DNA of 64,000 nt from Chamaea fasciata. Taxonomy: Eukaryota; Chordata; Aves; Passeriformes; Sylviidae. A program made the translations under genes and the position numbers. The number at the start of each line of letters is the position of its first letter. The first letter of the stretch is position 1. The stretch is taken from positions 496,001 through 560,000 of the forward strand of contig JARCOQ010000067.1 of assembly GCA_029207755.1 (NCBI GenBank), written 5' to 3'. Under the pieces are notes generated by a model that worked only from the letters and a program-made list of their open reading frames with translations, was not told where the DNA came from and searched no databases. Shown piece after piece: positions 10,657-22,458 of this stretch.

Positions 10657-13600
10657 CACACCCAGGGCACCCCAGGGACAGCCAGGGCCCCCCCAGGGAC
10701 ACGTAGGGGACAGCCAGGGCACCCCAGGGACACCGAGGGGACAGCCAGGGCACCCCAGGAACACCCGGGGCGCCCCCAGGGACACCTAGGGGAAAGCCAG
10801 GGCACCCCCAGGGACACCTAGGAGACAGCCAGGGCACCCCAGGGACACCCAGGGCACCCCCAGGGACACCTAGGGGACCTCCAGGGCACACCCAGGGACA
10901 CCTACGGGACAGCCAGGCACCGCAGAGACACGTAGGGGACAGCCAGGGCACCCCAGGGACACCCAGGGCACCCGCAGGGACACCGAGGGGATAGCCAGGG
11001 CACCTCCAGGGACACCTAGGGGACAGCCAGGGCACGCCCAAGGACACCTAGAGGACAGCAAGGGCCCCCCAGGGACACCTAGGGGGCAGCAAGGGCACCC
11101 CAGGGACACCTGGGGGACAGCCAGGGCACCCCCAGAGACACCGAGGGACAGCCAAGGTACCCCAAGGAGACCCAGGGCACCCCCAGGGACACCTCGGAGA
11201 CAGCCAGGGCACCCCCAGGGACACAGAGGGGACCGCTGCGGCACCGCAGGGACACGCAGGGGACAGCCAGGGCACCCCAGGGACACCCGGGGCACCCCCA
11301 GGGACACCGAGGGGACAGGGAGGGCACCCCCAGGGACACATAGGGGGCAGCCTGGGCACTGCAGGGACAGCCAGGGCACACCCAGGGATACCTAGGGGAA
11401 GCCAGGGCACCCCCAGGGACACCTAGAGGACAGCCAAGGCAACCCCAGGGACACCCAGGGCACCCCCAGGGACATTTAGGGGACAGCCAGGGCGCCCCCA
11501 GAGACACCGAGGGGACAGCCAGGGCACCCCAGGGACAGCCAGGGCGCCCCCAGGGACACCAAGGGGACAGCCAGGGCACCCCCAGGGACACCTAGGGGAG
11601 AGCCAGGGCACTCCAGTGGAAGCCAGGGCACCCCCAGGGACACCTAAGGGACAGCCAGGGCAACCCCAGGGACACCGAGGGACAGCCAGGGCAGCCCAGG
11701 GACACCGAGGGGACAGGCAGGGCACCCCCAGGGACACCTAGGGGACAGCCAGGGCACCCCCAAGGACACCTACGGGACAGACAGGGCACTCTAGGAACAG
11801 CCAGGGCACCCCCAGGGACACCTAGGGGACAAGCAGGGCACCCCCAGGGACACCTAGGGACAGCCAGGGCACCCCCAGGGACAGCCAGGGCACCCCCAGG
11901 GACACCTAGGGGACAGCCAGAGCACCCCAAGGACAGCGAGAGCACCGCAGGGACACCTTGGGGACAGCCAGGACACCCCAGGGAAACCCAGGGAACCCCT
12001 AGGGACACCCTGAGTACTCCCAGGGACACCTAGGGGACAGCCAGGGCACCCCAGGGACAGCCAGGGCGCCCCCAGGGACACCAAGGGGACAGCCAGGGCA
12101 CCCCCAGGGACACCCTGGGTACTCCCAGGGACACCTAGGGGACAGCCAGGGCACCCGAGGGACACCCAGGGCACCCCCAGGGAAACCTAGGGGACAGTCA
12201 AGAAACACCAGGGACACCCTGGGCACCCCCAGGGACACCTAGGGGACCTCCAGGGCACCCCCACGGACACCCAGGGCACCCCCAGGGACACCTAGGGGAC
12301 AGCCTGGGCACCCCCAGGGACAGCCAGGGCACCCCCAGGGACACCTAGGGGACAGCCAGGGCACTCCCAGGGACACCCTGGGCACCCCCAGGGACACCGA
12401 GGGCACAGCCAGGGCACCCTAGGTACAGCCAGGGCACCCTCAGGGACACCGAAGGCACAGCAAGGGCACCCCCAGGGACACCGAGGTCACAGCCAGGGCA
12501 CCCTAGGGACAGCCAGGGCACCCCCAGGGACACCTAGTGGACAGGCATGGCACCCCCATGAACACCGAGGGGACAGTCAGGGCACCCCAGGGACACCTAG
12601 GGGACAAGCAGGAAACCCCAAGGGACACCTAGAGAAAGCCAGGGCAGCCCAGGGACACCCAGGGCACCCTCTGGGACACGTAGGAGACAGCCAGGGCACC
12701 CCCAGGGACACCTAGGGGACAGGCAGGGCACCCCCAGGGACACCAAGGGACAGCCAGGGCAGCCCAGGGACACCTAGGGGACAGGCAGGGCACCCCCAGG
12801 GACACCTAAGGGACAGCCAGGGCAACCCCAGGGACACCAAGGGACAGCCAGGGCAGCCCAGGGACACCGAGGGGACAGGCAGGGCACGCCCAGGGACACC
12901 TAGGGGACAGCCAGGGCACCCCCAAGGACACCTACGGGACAGCCAGGGCACTCTAGGGACACCTAGGGGACAGCCAGAGCACCCCAAGGACGGCGAGGGC
13001 ACCGCAGGGACACCTTGGGGACAGCCAGGACACCCCAGGGAAACCCAGGGCACCCCCAGGGACACCTAGGGGCCCTCCAGGGCACCCCCAGGGACACCCT
13101 GGGTACTCCCAGGGACACCTAGGGGACAGGCAGGGCACTCCAAAGGACACCTAGGGGACAGCAAGGGCCCCCCAGGGACACCTGGGGGACAGCCAGGGCA
13201 CCCCAAGGGACACCGAGGGACAGCCAAGGTACCCCAAGGAGACCCAGGGCACCCCCAGGGACACCTCGGGGACAGCCAGGGAACCCCCAAGGACACCTAC
13301 GGGACAGCCAGGGCACTCTAGGAACAGCCAGGGTACCCCCAGGGACACCTAGGGGACAAGCAGGGCACCCCAGGGACACCTAGGGACAGCCAGGGCACCC
13401 CCAGGGACAGCCAGGGCACCCCCAGGGACACCTAGGGGACAGCCAGGACACCCCAGGGAAACCTAGGGAACCCCCAGGGACACCTAGGGGCCCTCCAGGG
13501 CACCCCCAGGGACACCCTGGGTACTCCCAGGGACACCTAGGGGACATCCAGGGCACCCCAGGGACAGCCAGGGCGCCCCCAGGGACACCAAGGGGACAGC

Positions 13601-16600
13601 CAGGGCACCCCCAGGGACACCTAAGGGACTGCCAGGGCACCCCAGGGTCAGCCAGGGCACACCCAGGGACACCTAGGGGACAGCCAGAGCACCCCAAGGA
13701 CAGCCAGGGCACCGCAGGGAACCCTAGGGACAGCCAGGACACCCCAGGGAAACCCAGGGCACCCCCAGAAACACCTAGGGGCCCTCCAGGGCACCCCCAG
13801 GGACACCCTGAGTACTCCCAGGGACACCTTGGGGACAGCCAGGGCACCCCAGGGACCGCCAGGGCGCCCCCAGGGACACCAAGGGGACAGCCAGGGCACC
13901 CCCAGGGACACCCTGGGTACTCCCAGGGACACCTAGGGGACAGCCAGGGCACCCCCAAGGACACCTACGGGACAGCCAGGGCACTCTAGGGACAGCCAGG
14001 GCACACCCAGGGACACCTAGGGGACAAGCAGGGCACCCCAGGGACAGCCCGGGCACACCCAGGGACACATAGGGGACAGCCAGAGCACCCCAAGGACAGC
14101 GAGGGCACCCCCAGGGACACCTAGGGGCCCTCCAGGGCACCCCCACGGACACTCAGGGCACCCCCAGGGACACCTAGTGGACAGCCAGGGCACCCCAGTG
14201 ACACCTAGGGCACAGCCAGGGCACCCTAGGGACAGCCAGGGCACCCCCAGGGACAGCCAGGGCACCCCCAGGGAAACCTAGGGGATAGGCAGGGCACCCC
14301 CAGGGACACCTAGGGGACAGCCAGGGCACCCCCAGGGACACCAAGGGGACAGCCAGGGTACCCCCAGGGACAGCCAGGGCACCCCCAGGGACACTGACGA
14401 GACAGCCAGGGCAACCCAGGGACACCTAGGGCACAGCCAGGGCACCCTAGCGACAGCCAGGGCACCCGCAGGGACACCAAGGGGACAGGCAGGGCACCCC
14501 TAGGGACCCCAAGAGGACAGCCAGAGCACTCGAAGGACAGCCAGGGCACCCCCAGGGCCACCTAGGGGACAGCCAGGGCACCCCAGGGACAGCGAGGGTA
14601 CCCCCAGGGACACCTAGGCGACCTCCACAGCACCCCCAGGGACACCCTGGGCACCCCCAGGGACACCTAGGGGACAGTCAGGGCCCCCCAGTGAAACCTA
14701 GGGGACAGCCAGGGCACCCCAGGGACACCCAGGGCACCCCCAGGGATACGGACGGGACAGCCAGGGAACCCCAGGGACACACTGTGCACCCCCAGGGACA
14801 CCCAGGGCACACCCAGGGACACCTAGGGGACAGCCAGGGCACCCCAGAGACACCCATGGCACCCCCAGGGACACCTAGGGGACCTCCAGGGCGCCCCCAA
14901 GGACACATAGGGGACAGATAGGGCACCCCCAGGGACACCTAGGGGACAGCCAGGACACCCCAGGGACAGCCAGGGCACCCCCAGGGCCACCCTGGGCACC
15001 CCTAGGGACACCTAGCGGACCTCCAGGGCACCCCCAGGGACACCTAGGGTACAGCCTGGGCCCCCCCAGGGACACTCAGGGCACCCCAGGGACACCCATG
15101 GCACCCCCAGGGACACCTAGGGGACAGCCAGGGCACCCCCAGCGACACCCAGGGCACCCCCAGGGACACCGAGGGGACCGCCAGGGCACCCCAGGGACAC
15201 CCAGGGCACCCCCAGGGACACCAAGGGGACCTCCAGGGCACCCCCAGGGACACCTAGGGGACAGCCAGGGCACCCCCAGGGACTCCGAGGGGACAGCCAG
15301 GGCACCCCAGGGACACCCAGGGCACCCCCAGGGACACCTAGGGGACAGCCAGGGCACCCCCAGGGACACCTAGGGGACAGCCAGGGTACCCCCAGGGACA
15401 CCGAGGGGACAGCCAGGGCACCCAAGGGACGCCCAGGGCACCCCCAGGGACACGTAGCGGACAGCCAGGGCACCCTAGGGACAGCCAGGGCTCCCCCAGG
15501 GACACCTAGGGGACAGCCAGGGCACCCCCAGGGTCACCTGGGGGACAGCAAGGGCACCCCCAGGGACACCTAGGGGACAGCCAGGGCACTCCCAAGGACA
15601 CCTAGGGGACAGCGAAGGCACCCCAGGGACACCTAGGGGACAGCAAGGGCACCCCAGGGACACCTGGGAGACAGCCTGGGCACCCCCAGGGACACCCTGG
15701 CCACCCCCAGGGACACCTAGGGGACAGCCTGGGCACCCCAAGGGACAACCAGGGCACCCCCAGGGACACCGAGGGGACTGCCAGGGCATTCCCAGGGACA
15801 CCTAGGGGACAGCCAGGGCACCCATAGGGACACGTAGGGGACAGCCAGGGCACCCCAGGGACAGCCAGGGCACCCCCAGGGACACCTAGGGAACAGCCAG
15901 GACACTCCCAGGGACACCTAGGGGACAGCCAGGGCACCCCCAGGGACACCCTGGCCACCCCCAGGGACACCTGGGGGACAGCCTGGGCACCCCAAGGGAC
16001 AACCAGGGCACCCCCAGGGACACCGAGGGGACTGCCAGGGCATTCCCAGGGACACCTAGGGGACAGCCAGGGCACCCCAGGGACACCTAGGGGACAGCCA
16101 GGGCACCCCCAGGGACAGCCAGGGAACCCCCAGGGACACGTACGGGACAGCCAGGGCACCCCCAGGGACAGCCTGGGCACCCCCAGGGACAACCTGGGCA
16201 CCCCGAGGGACACCTAGGGGACAGCCAGGGCACCCCCACGGACACCTAGGGGACAGCCATGGCACCCCAAGGGACAGCCAGAGCACCCCAAGGACAGCCA
16301 GGGCACCCCCAGGGACACCTAGGGGACAGCCAGGGCACTCCAGGGACAGCCAAGGCACCCCCAGGGACACCTAGGGGAGAGCCAGGGCACCCCCAGGGAC
16401 AGCCAGGACACCCCCAGGGACACCTAGGGGACAGCCAGGGCACTCCAGGGACAGCCAAGGCACGCCCAGGGACACCTAGGGGAGAGCCAGGGCACCTCCA
16501 GGGACACCTAGGGGATAGCCAGGACACACCCGGGAAACCCAGGGCACCCCACGGACACCCTGGGCACTCCCAGGGACACCTTGGGGACAGCCAGGGCACT

Positions 16601-17423
16601 CCGGTGAGAGCCAGGGCACCCCAGGGACACCTAGGGGACAGGCAGGGCACCCCCAGGAACACCTCGGGGGCAGCCAAGGAAACCCCAGGGACACCTAGGG
16701 GACAGCCAGGGCACGCCCAGGGACAGCCAGGGCACCCTCAGGGACAACGAGGGCACAGCCAGGGCACCCTAGGAACAGGCAGGGCACCCCCAGGGACACC
16801 TAGGGGACAAGCAGGGCACCCCCAGGGACACCTAGGGACAGCCAGGGCACCCCCAGGGACACCTAAAGGACAGCCAAGGCAACCCCAGGGACACCAAAGG
16901 GACAGCCAGGGCACTCCCAGGGACACCAAGAGGACAGCCAGGGCACCCCCAGGGACACCTAGGGGAGAGCCAGGGCACTCCAGTGGAAGCCAGGGCACCC
17001 CCAGGGACACCTAGGGGACAGCCAGAGCACCCCCAGGGACACCTAGGGGACAGCCAGGGCACCCCAGGGACACATAGGGGACAGCCAGGGCATTCCAGGG
17101 ACAGCCAGGGCGCACCCTGGGCACCCCAGGGACACCCAGGGCACCCTCAGGGACACGTAGGGGACAGCAGGGGCAACCCAGGGACACCTGGGGCACAGCC
17201 AGGGAACCCCCAGGGACACCAAGGGACAGCCTGGGCAGCCCAGGGACACCTAGGGGACAGGCAGGGCACCCCCAGGGACACCTAAGGGACAGCCAGGGCA
17301 ACCCCAGGGACACCGAGGGACAGCCAGGGCAGCCCAGGGACACCGAGGGGACAGGCAGGGCACCCCCAGGGACACCTAGGGGACAGCCAGGGCACCCCCA
17401 AGGACACCTACGGGACAGCCAGG
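10657..17423. repeat. Array segment between blocks A and B
   Basis: Uninterrupted 31/32-bp repeat. Several parts recur elsewhere: about 11.22-11.7 kb resembles the first 600 bases and also 30.9 kb and 51.27 kb (marker CCGCTACGGCACCGC or a one-base variant). About 12.34-12.95 kb recurs at 20.03-20.64 and 23.24-23.85 kb. About 13.56-17.29 kb recurs at 24.07-27.80 kb and, from about 14.04 kb on, at 44.92-48.18 kb. It looks like a truncated relative of the later 20-kb unit. No non-repeat sequence is seen. Confidence 0.92.
13170..13556. repeat. About 386-bp array segment absent from the 24.07-kb copy
   Basis: Alignment by shared variant units gives an offset of 10899 for 12.7-13.15 kb against 23.6-24.05 kb, and 10512 for 13.65-13.93 kb against 24.16-24.44 kb. 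One of the 387 bases of difference is a single-base indel near 24.05 kb. So about 386 bases (roughly twelve 32-bp units) present here are missing at about 24,070. The segment holds distinctive variants, including GCAAGGGCCCCCC at its left end and GGTACCCCAAGGAGACCC. Whether this is a loss there or a gain here is not decidable from the window. Confidence 0.7.
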
Positions 17424-18713
17424 GCACTCTAGGAACAGCCAGGGCACCCCCAGGGACACCTAGGGGACAAGCAGGGCACCCCCAGGGACACCTAGGGACA
17501 GCCAGGGCACCCCCAGGGAAAGCCAGGGCACCCCAGGGACATCCCGGGCACACCCAGGGAAACCTAGGGGACAGCCAGAGCACCCCAAGGACAGCGAGAG
17601 CACCGCAGGGACACCTTGGGGACAGCCAGGACACCCCAGGGAAACCCAGGGAACCCCCAGGGACACCTAGGGGCCCTCCAGGGCACCCCCAGGGACACCC
17701 TGGGTACTCCTAGGGACACCTAGGGGACAGCCAGGGCACCCCAGGGACAGCCAGGGCGCCCCCAGGGACACCAAGGGGACAGCCAGGGCACCCCAGGGTC
17801 AGCCAGGGAACCCCCAGGGACACCTAGGGGCCCTCCAGGGCACCCCCAGGGACACCCTGGGTACTCCTAGGGACACCTAGGGGACAGCCAGGGCACCCCA
17901 GGGGCAGCCAGGGCACCCCAAGAGACACCTAGGGGACCTCCAGGGCACCCCCAGGGACACCTAGGGGACAGCCAGGGCACCCCCAGGGACACCGAGGGGA
18001 CAGCCAGGGCACCCCAGGGAGACCTAGGGCACACCCAGGGACACCGAGGGGACAGCCAGGGCACCCCAGGGACACCCAGGGCACCGCAGGGACACCTAGG
18101 GGACAGCCAGGGCACCCCAGGGACAGCCAGGTCGCCCCTAGGGACACCAAGGGGACAGCCAGGGCACCCCCAGGGACACCTAGGGGACTGCCAGGGCACC
18201 CCCAGGGACACCCTGGGTACTCCCAGGGACACCTAGGGGACAGCCAGGGCACCCCAAGGACAGCGAGGGCACCCCCAGGGCCACCTAGAGGACAGCCACG
18301 GCACCCCAGGGACAGCCAGGGCACCCCCAGAGACACCTAGGGGACCTCCAAGGCACCCCCAGGGACACCCAGGGCATCCCCAGGGACACCTAGGGGACAG
18401 CCAGAGCACCCCAAGGACACCCTGGCCACCCCCAGGGACACCTAGGGACAGCCAGGGCACCCCAGGGACACATAGGGCACCCCCAAGGACACCTAGGGGA
18501 CAGCCAGGGCACCCCTGGGACAGCCAGGGCACCCCCAGGGACAGCCAGGGGACCTCCAAGGCACCCCCAGGGACACCCAGGGCACCCCCAGGGACACCTA
18601 GGGGACAGCCAGAGCACCCCAAGGACACCCTGGCCACCCCCAGGGACACCTAGGGACACCCAGGGCACCCCAGGGACACCTAGGGACAGCCAGGAACCCC
18701 CTGGGACAGCCAG

Positions 18714-19242
18714 CTCATCCCCACGGCCCCCTCCACCTCCAGGAGCTATCAAAACCCTCCTCAGGTTCTTTGGTGCCTCAAATGGGCCGCCCAAACCTCC
18801 CGAATACCCCCCAAAGCCCCCAAAGCAGCCCCCCGGACTCCCCCCAGATCCCCCACAACCCAAAAACCCCCTCCACGACAACTCAGGACCCCCAGGATCC
18901 CCCCAAATCCGCGCCCCCCTCACCTTGAGGTCCCGTTTGAGCCGCTCCACGTTGCGGACAGGCACCAGCTCATCAAGCCCCAAGCACCAACACCTGTGGG
19001 ACTGGGATGGACTGAGAGCACTGGGAGGGTGACCAGAGAAACCTGGGATGGACGAAGAGTGGACTGGGATGAACTGGGATGAACTGGCAGGCGTGTGGGG
19101 GTCCATGGTGGCCACTCGGTGCCTTAGTGGTCTATACTGGGATGGGTCGGATGGCCCCAGGGGAGGGGGTGAGGCCACACTGGTCCAGACTGGGAGGGGT
19201 GTCACCATGGCGCCGGAAGCGGAGTCGAGGATACGAGCGAGG
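18714..19242. other. Unique non-repeat island, copy B
   Basis: A 529-bp copy of island A at offset 9377. I found no difference from copy A in either the island or its flanking array. It has the same order of intron-like sequence, exon-like block, simple repeat and exon-like edge, all oriented to the minus strand. Confidence 0.9.
18924..18993 (-). CDS. Putative coding exon, copy B, unidentified gene
   Basis: Same 70-bp block as in copy A, with the same CCCACAG acceptor and GTGAGG donor on the minus strand, ending in codons for DELVPVRNVERLKRDLK. It has the same extra base (GGGG run) that shifts the VLVLG frame. Agreement between A and B argues that the 70-bp length is real in this assembly, unless B was copied from A by the assembler. 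Confidence 0.48.
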
Positions 19243-19251
19243 CAGGGACAC
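19206..19251 (-). CDS. Putative upstream exon fragment, copy B
   Basis: Identical to the copy A fragment: it encodes LARILDSASGAM before a GT and its 5' side merges into array at 19243. The same acceptor supplied by the array unit (CTGTCCCCTAG) is present. Coding status is unproven. Confidence 0.33.
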
Positions 19252-21926
19252 CTAGGGGACAGCCAGGGCACTCCCGGGGACACCGAGGGGACAGCCAGGG
19301 TACCCCAGGGACACCTGGGAACAGCCAGGAAACCCCCAGGGACACCTAGGGGACAGGCAGACCACTCCCAGGGACACCAAAGGGACAGCCAGGGTACCCC
19401 AGGGACACCCAGGGCACCCCCAGGGACACCCAGGGCACCCACAGGGACACCTAGGGGACAGCCAGGGCACCCCCAGGGACACCTAGGGGACAGGCAGGGC
19501 ACCCCCAGGGACACGTAGGGGACAGCCAGAGCACCCCAAGGACAGCCAGGGCACCCCCAGGGACACCTAGGGGACAGCAATGACACTCCAGGGACAGCCA
19601 GGGCACCCCCAGGAACACCTAGGGGACAGCCATGGCACCCCCAGGGACACCAAGGGGACAGCCAGAGCACCACAAGGAGAGCCAGGGCACCCCCAGGGAC
19701 ACCTAAGGGACAGCCAGGGTACCCCAGGGGCACCAAGGGGACAGCCAGGGCACCCCGAGGGACACCTAGGGGACAGCCAGGGCACCCCAAGGACACCTAG
19801 AGGACTACCAGATCACATCAAGTACAGCCAGGGAACCCCCAGGGACACCTAGGGGACCTCCAGGGCACCCCCAGGGACACCCTGGGCACCCCCAGGGACA
19901 CCTAGTGGACAGCCAGGGCACCCCAGGGACAGCCAGGGCACCCCAGGGACACGTAGGGGACAGGCAGGGCACACCTAGGGACACCTAGGGGACAGCCAGA
20001 GCACCCCCTGGGACAGCCAGGGCACCCCCAGGGACACCTAGGGGACAGCCAGGGCACTCCCAGGGACACCCTGGGCACCCCCAGGGACACCGAGGGCACA
20101 GCCAGGGCACCCTAGGTACAGCCAGGGCACCCTCAGGGACACCGAAGGCACAGCAAGGGCACCCCCAGGGACACCGAGGTCACAGCCAGGGCACCCTAGG
20201 GACAGCCAGGGCACCCCCAGGGACACCTAGTGGACAGGCATGGCACCCCCATGAACACCGAGGGGACAGTCAGGGCACCCCAGGGACACCTAGGGGACAA
20301 GCAGGAAACCCCAAGGGACACCTAGAGAAAGCCAGGGCAGCCCAGGGACACCCAGGGCACCCTCTGGGACACGTAGGAGACAGCCAGGGCACCCCCAGGG
20401 ACACCTAGGGGACAGGCAGGGCACCCCCAGGGACACCAAGGGACAGCCAGGGCAGCCCAGGGACACCTAGGGGACAGGCAGGGCACCCCCAGGGACACCT
20501 AAGGGACAGCCAGGGCAACCCCAGGGACACCAAGGGACAGCCAGGGCAGCCCAGGGACACCGAGGGGACAGGCAGGGCACGCCCAGGGACACCTAGGGGA
20601 CAGCCAGGGCACCCCCAAGGACACCTACGGGACAGCCAGGGCACTCTAGGAACAGCCAGGGCACCCCCAGGGACACCTAGGGGACAAGCAGGGCACCCCC
20701 AGGGACACCTAGGGACAGCCAGGGCACCCCCAGGGAAAGCCAGGGCACCCCAGGGACATCCCGGGCACACCCAGGGAAACCTAGGGGACAGCCAGAGCAC
20801 CCCAAGGACAGCGAGAGCACCGCAGGGACACCTTGGGGACAGCCAGGACACCCCAGGGAAACCCAGGGAACCCCCAGGGACACCTAGGGGCCCTCCAGGG
20901 CACCCCCAGGGACACCCTGGGTACTCCTAGGGACACCTAGGGGACAGCCAGGGCACCCCAGGGACAGCCAGGGCGCCCCCAGGGACACCAAGGGGACAGC
21001 CAGGGCACCCCAGGGTCAGCCAGGGAACCCCCAGGGACACCTAGGGGCCCTCCAGGGCACCCCCAGGGACACCCTGGGTACTCCTAGGGACACCTAGGGG
21101 ACAGCCAGGGCACCCCAGGGGCAGCCAGGGCACCCCAAGAGACACCTAGGGGACCTCCAGGGCACCCCCAGGGACACCTAGGGGACAGCCAGGGCACCCC
21201 CAGGGACACCGAGGGGACAGCCAGGGCACCCCAGGGAGACCTAGGGCACACCCAGGGACACCGAGGGGACAGCCAGGGCACCCCAGGGACACCCAGGGCA
21301 CCGCAGGGACACCTAGGGGACAGCCAGGGCACCCCAGGGACAGCCAGGTCGCCCCTAGGGACACCAAGGGGACAGCCAGGGCACCCCCAGGGACACCTAG
21401 GGGACTGCCAGGGCACCCCCAGGGACACCCTGGGTACTCCCAGGGACACCTAGGGGACAGCCAGGGCACCCCAAGGACAGCGAGGGCACCCCCAGGGCCA
21501 CCTAGAGGACAGCCACGGCACCCCAGGGACAGCCAGGGCACCCCCAGAGACACCTAGGGGACCTCCAAGGCACCCCCAGGGACACCCAGGGCATCCCCAG
21601 GGACACCTAGGGACAGCCAGAGCACCCCAAGGACACCCTGGCCACCCCCAGGGACACCTAGGGACAGCCAGGGCACCCCAGGGACACATAGGGCACCCCC
21701 AAGGACACCTAGGGGACAGCCAGGGCACCCCTGGGACAGCCAGGGCACCCCAGGGACAGCCAGGGGACCTCCAAGGCACCCCCAGGGACACCCAGGGCAC
21801 CCCCAGGGACACCTAGGGACAGCCAGAGCACCCCAAGGACACCCTGGCCACCCCCAGGGACACCTAGGGACACCCAGGGCACCCCAGGACACCTAGGGAC
21901 AGCCAGGAACCCCCTGGGACAGCCAG

Positions 21927-22449
21927 CTCATCCCCACGGCCCCCTCCACCTCCAGGAGCTATCAAAACCTCCTCAGGTTCTTTGGTGCCTCAAATGGGCC
22001 GCCCAAACCTCCCGAATACCCCCCAAAGCCCCCAAAGCAGCCCCCGGACTCCCCCAGATCCCCCACAACCCAAAAACCCCCTCCACGACAACTCAGGACC
22101 CCCAGGATCCCCCCAAATTCCGCGCCCCCCTCACCTTGAGGTCCCGTTTGAGCCGCTCCACGTTGCGGACAGGCACCAGCTCATCAAGCCCAAGCACCAA
22201 CACCTGTGGGACTGGATGGACTGAGAGCACTGGGAGGGTGACCAGAGAAACCTGGGATGGACGAAGAGTGGACTGGATGAACTGGGATGAACTGGCAGGC
22301 GTGTGGGGGTCCATGGTGGCCACTCGGTGCTTAGTGGTCTATACTGGGATGGGTCGGATGGCCCCAGGGGAGGGGGTGAGGCCACACTGGTCCAGACTGG
22401 GAGGGGTGTCACCATGGCGCCGGAAGCGGAGTCGAGGATACGAGCGAGG
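21927..22449. other. Unique non-repeat island, copy C (523 bp, indel-bearing)
   Basis: Same content as islands A and B, but with eight single-base indels and no substitutions that I can find. Seven are losses (AAAACCCTCC to AAAACCTCC; two C runs near 22.04 kb; CAAGCCCCAAG to CAAGCCCAAG; two GGG to GG in CTGGGATG; GTGCCTTAG to GTGCTTAG). One is a gain (AAATCC to AAATTCC). The net is minus six bases. The pattern is typical of unpolished long-read consensus rather than natural drift. Confidence 0.88.
22135..22203 (-). CDS. Putative coding exon, copy C, 69 bp and in frame
   Basis: Equivalent of the copy A and B exon but one base shorter, giving exactly 23 codons. It is open from the AG acceptor to the GTGAGG donor in the frame VLVLGLDEL to KRDLK, and phase 0 at both ends. 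It would join in frame to the upstream LARILDSASGAM fragment. This is the only copy that fits a simple two-exon reading. However, the base that makes it fit lies in a C run, in an island full of homopolymer losses, so the frame may be accidental. The gene is unidentified. Confidence 0.48.
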
Positions 22450-22458
22450 CAGGGACAC
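22413..22458 (-). CDS. Putative upstream exon fragment, copy C
   Basis: Same sequence as copies A and B (LARILDSASGAM then GTGACA), with no indel within it. The intron to the next block is 209 bp here (22204-22412). The 5' side merges with the array unit, so a complete exon cannot be confirmed. Confidence 0.33.

Larger units (their letters stand above)
17424..20640. repeat. 3.2-kb tandem unit, first copy (carries island B)
   Basis: This unit is followed directly by a second copy at 20641-23847. The offset is 3217 at its start and 3207 after the island. Both copies begin at GCACTCTAGGAAC. It is a mosaic: most of it (17.88-20.03 kb) equals block A, while the last 0.6 kb equals 12.34-12.95 kb. 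So block A was first joined to another array segment and then tandemly doubled. Confidence 0.85.
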
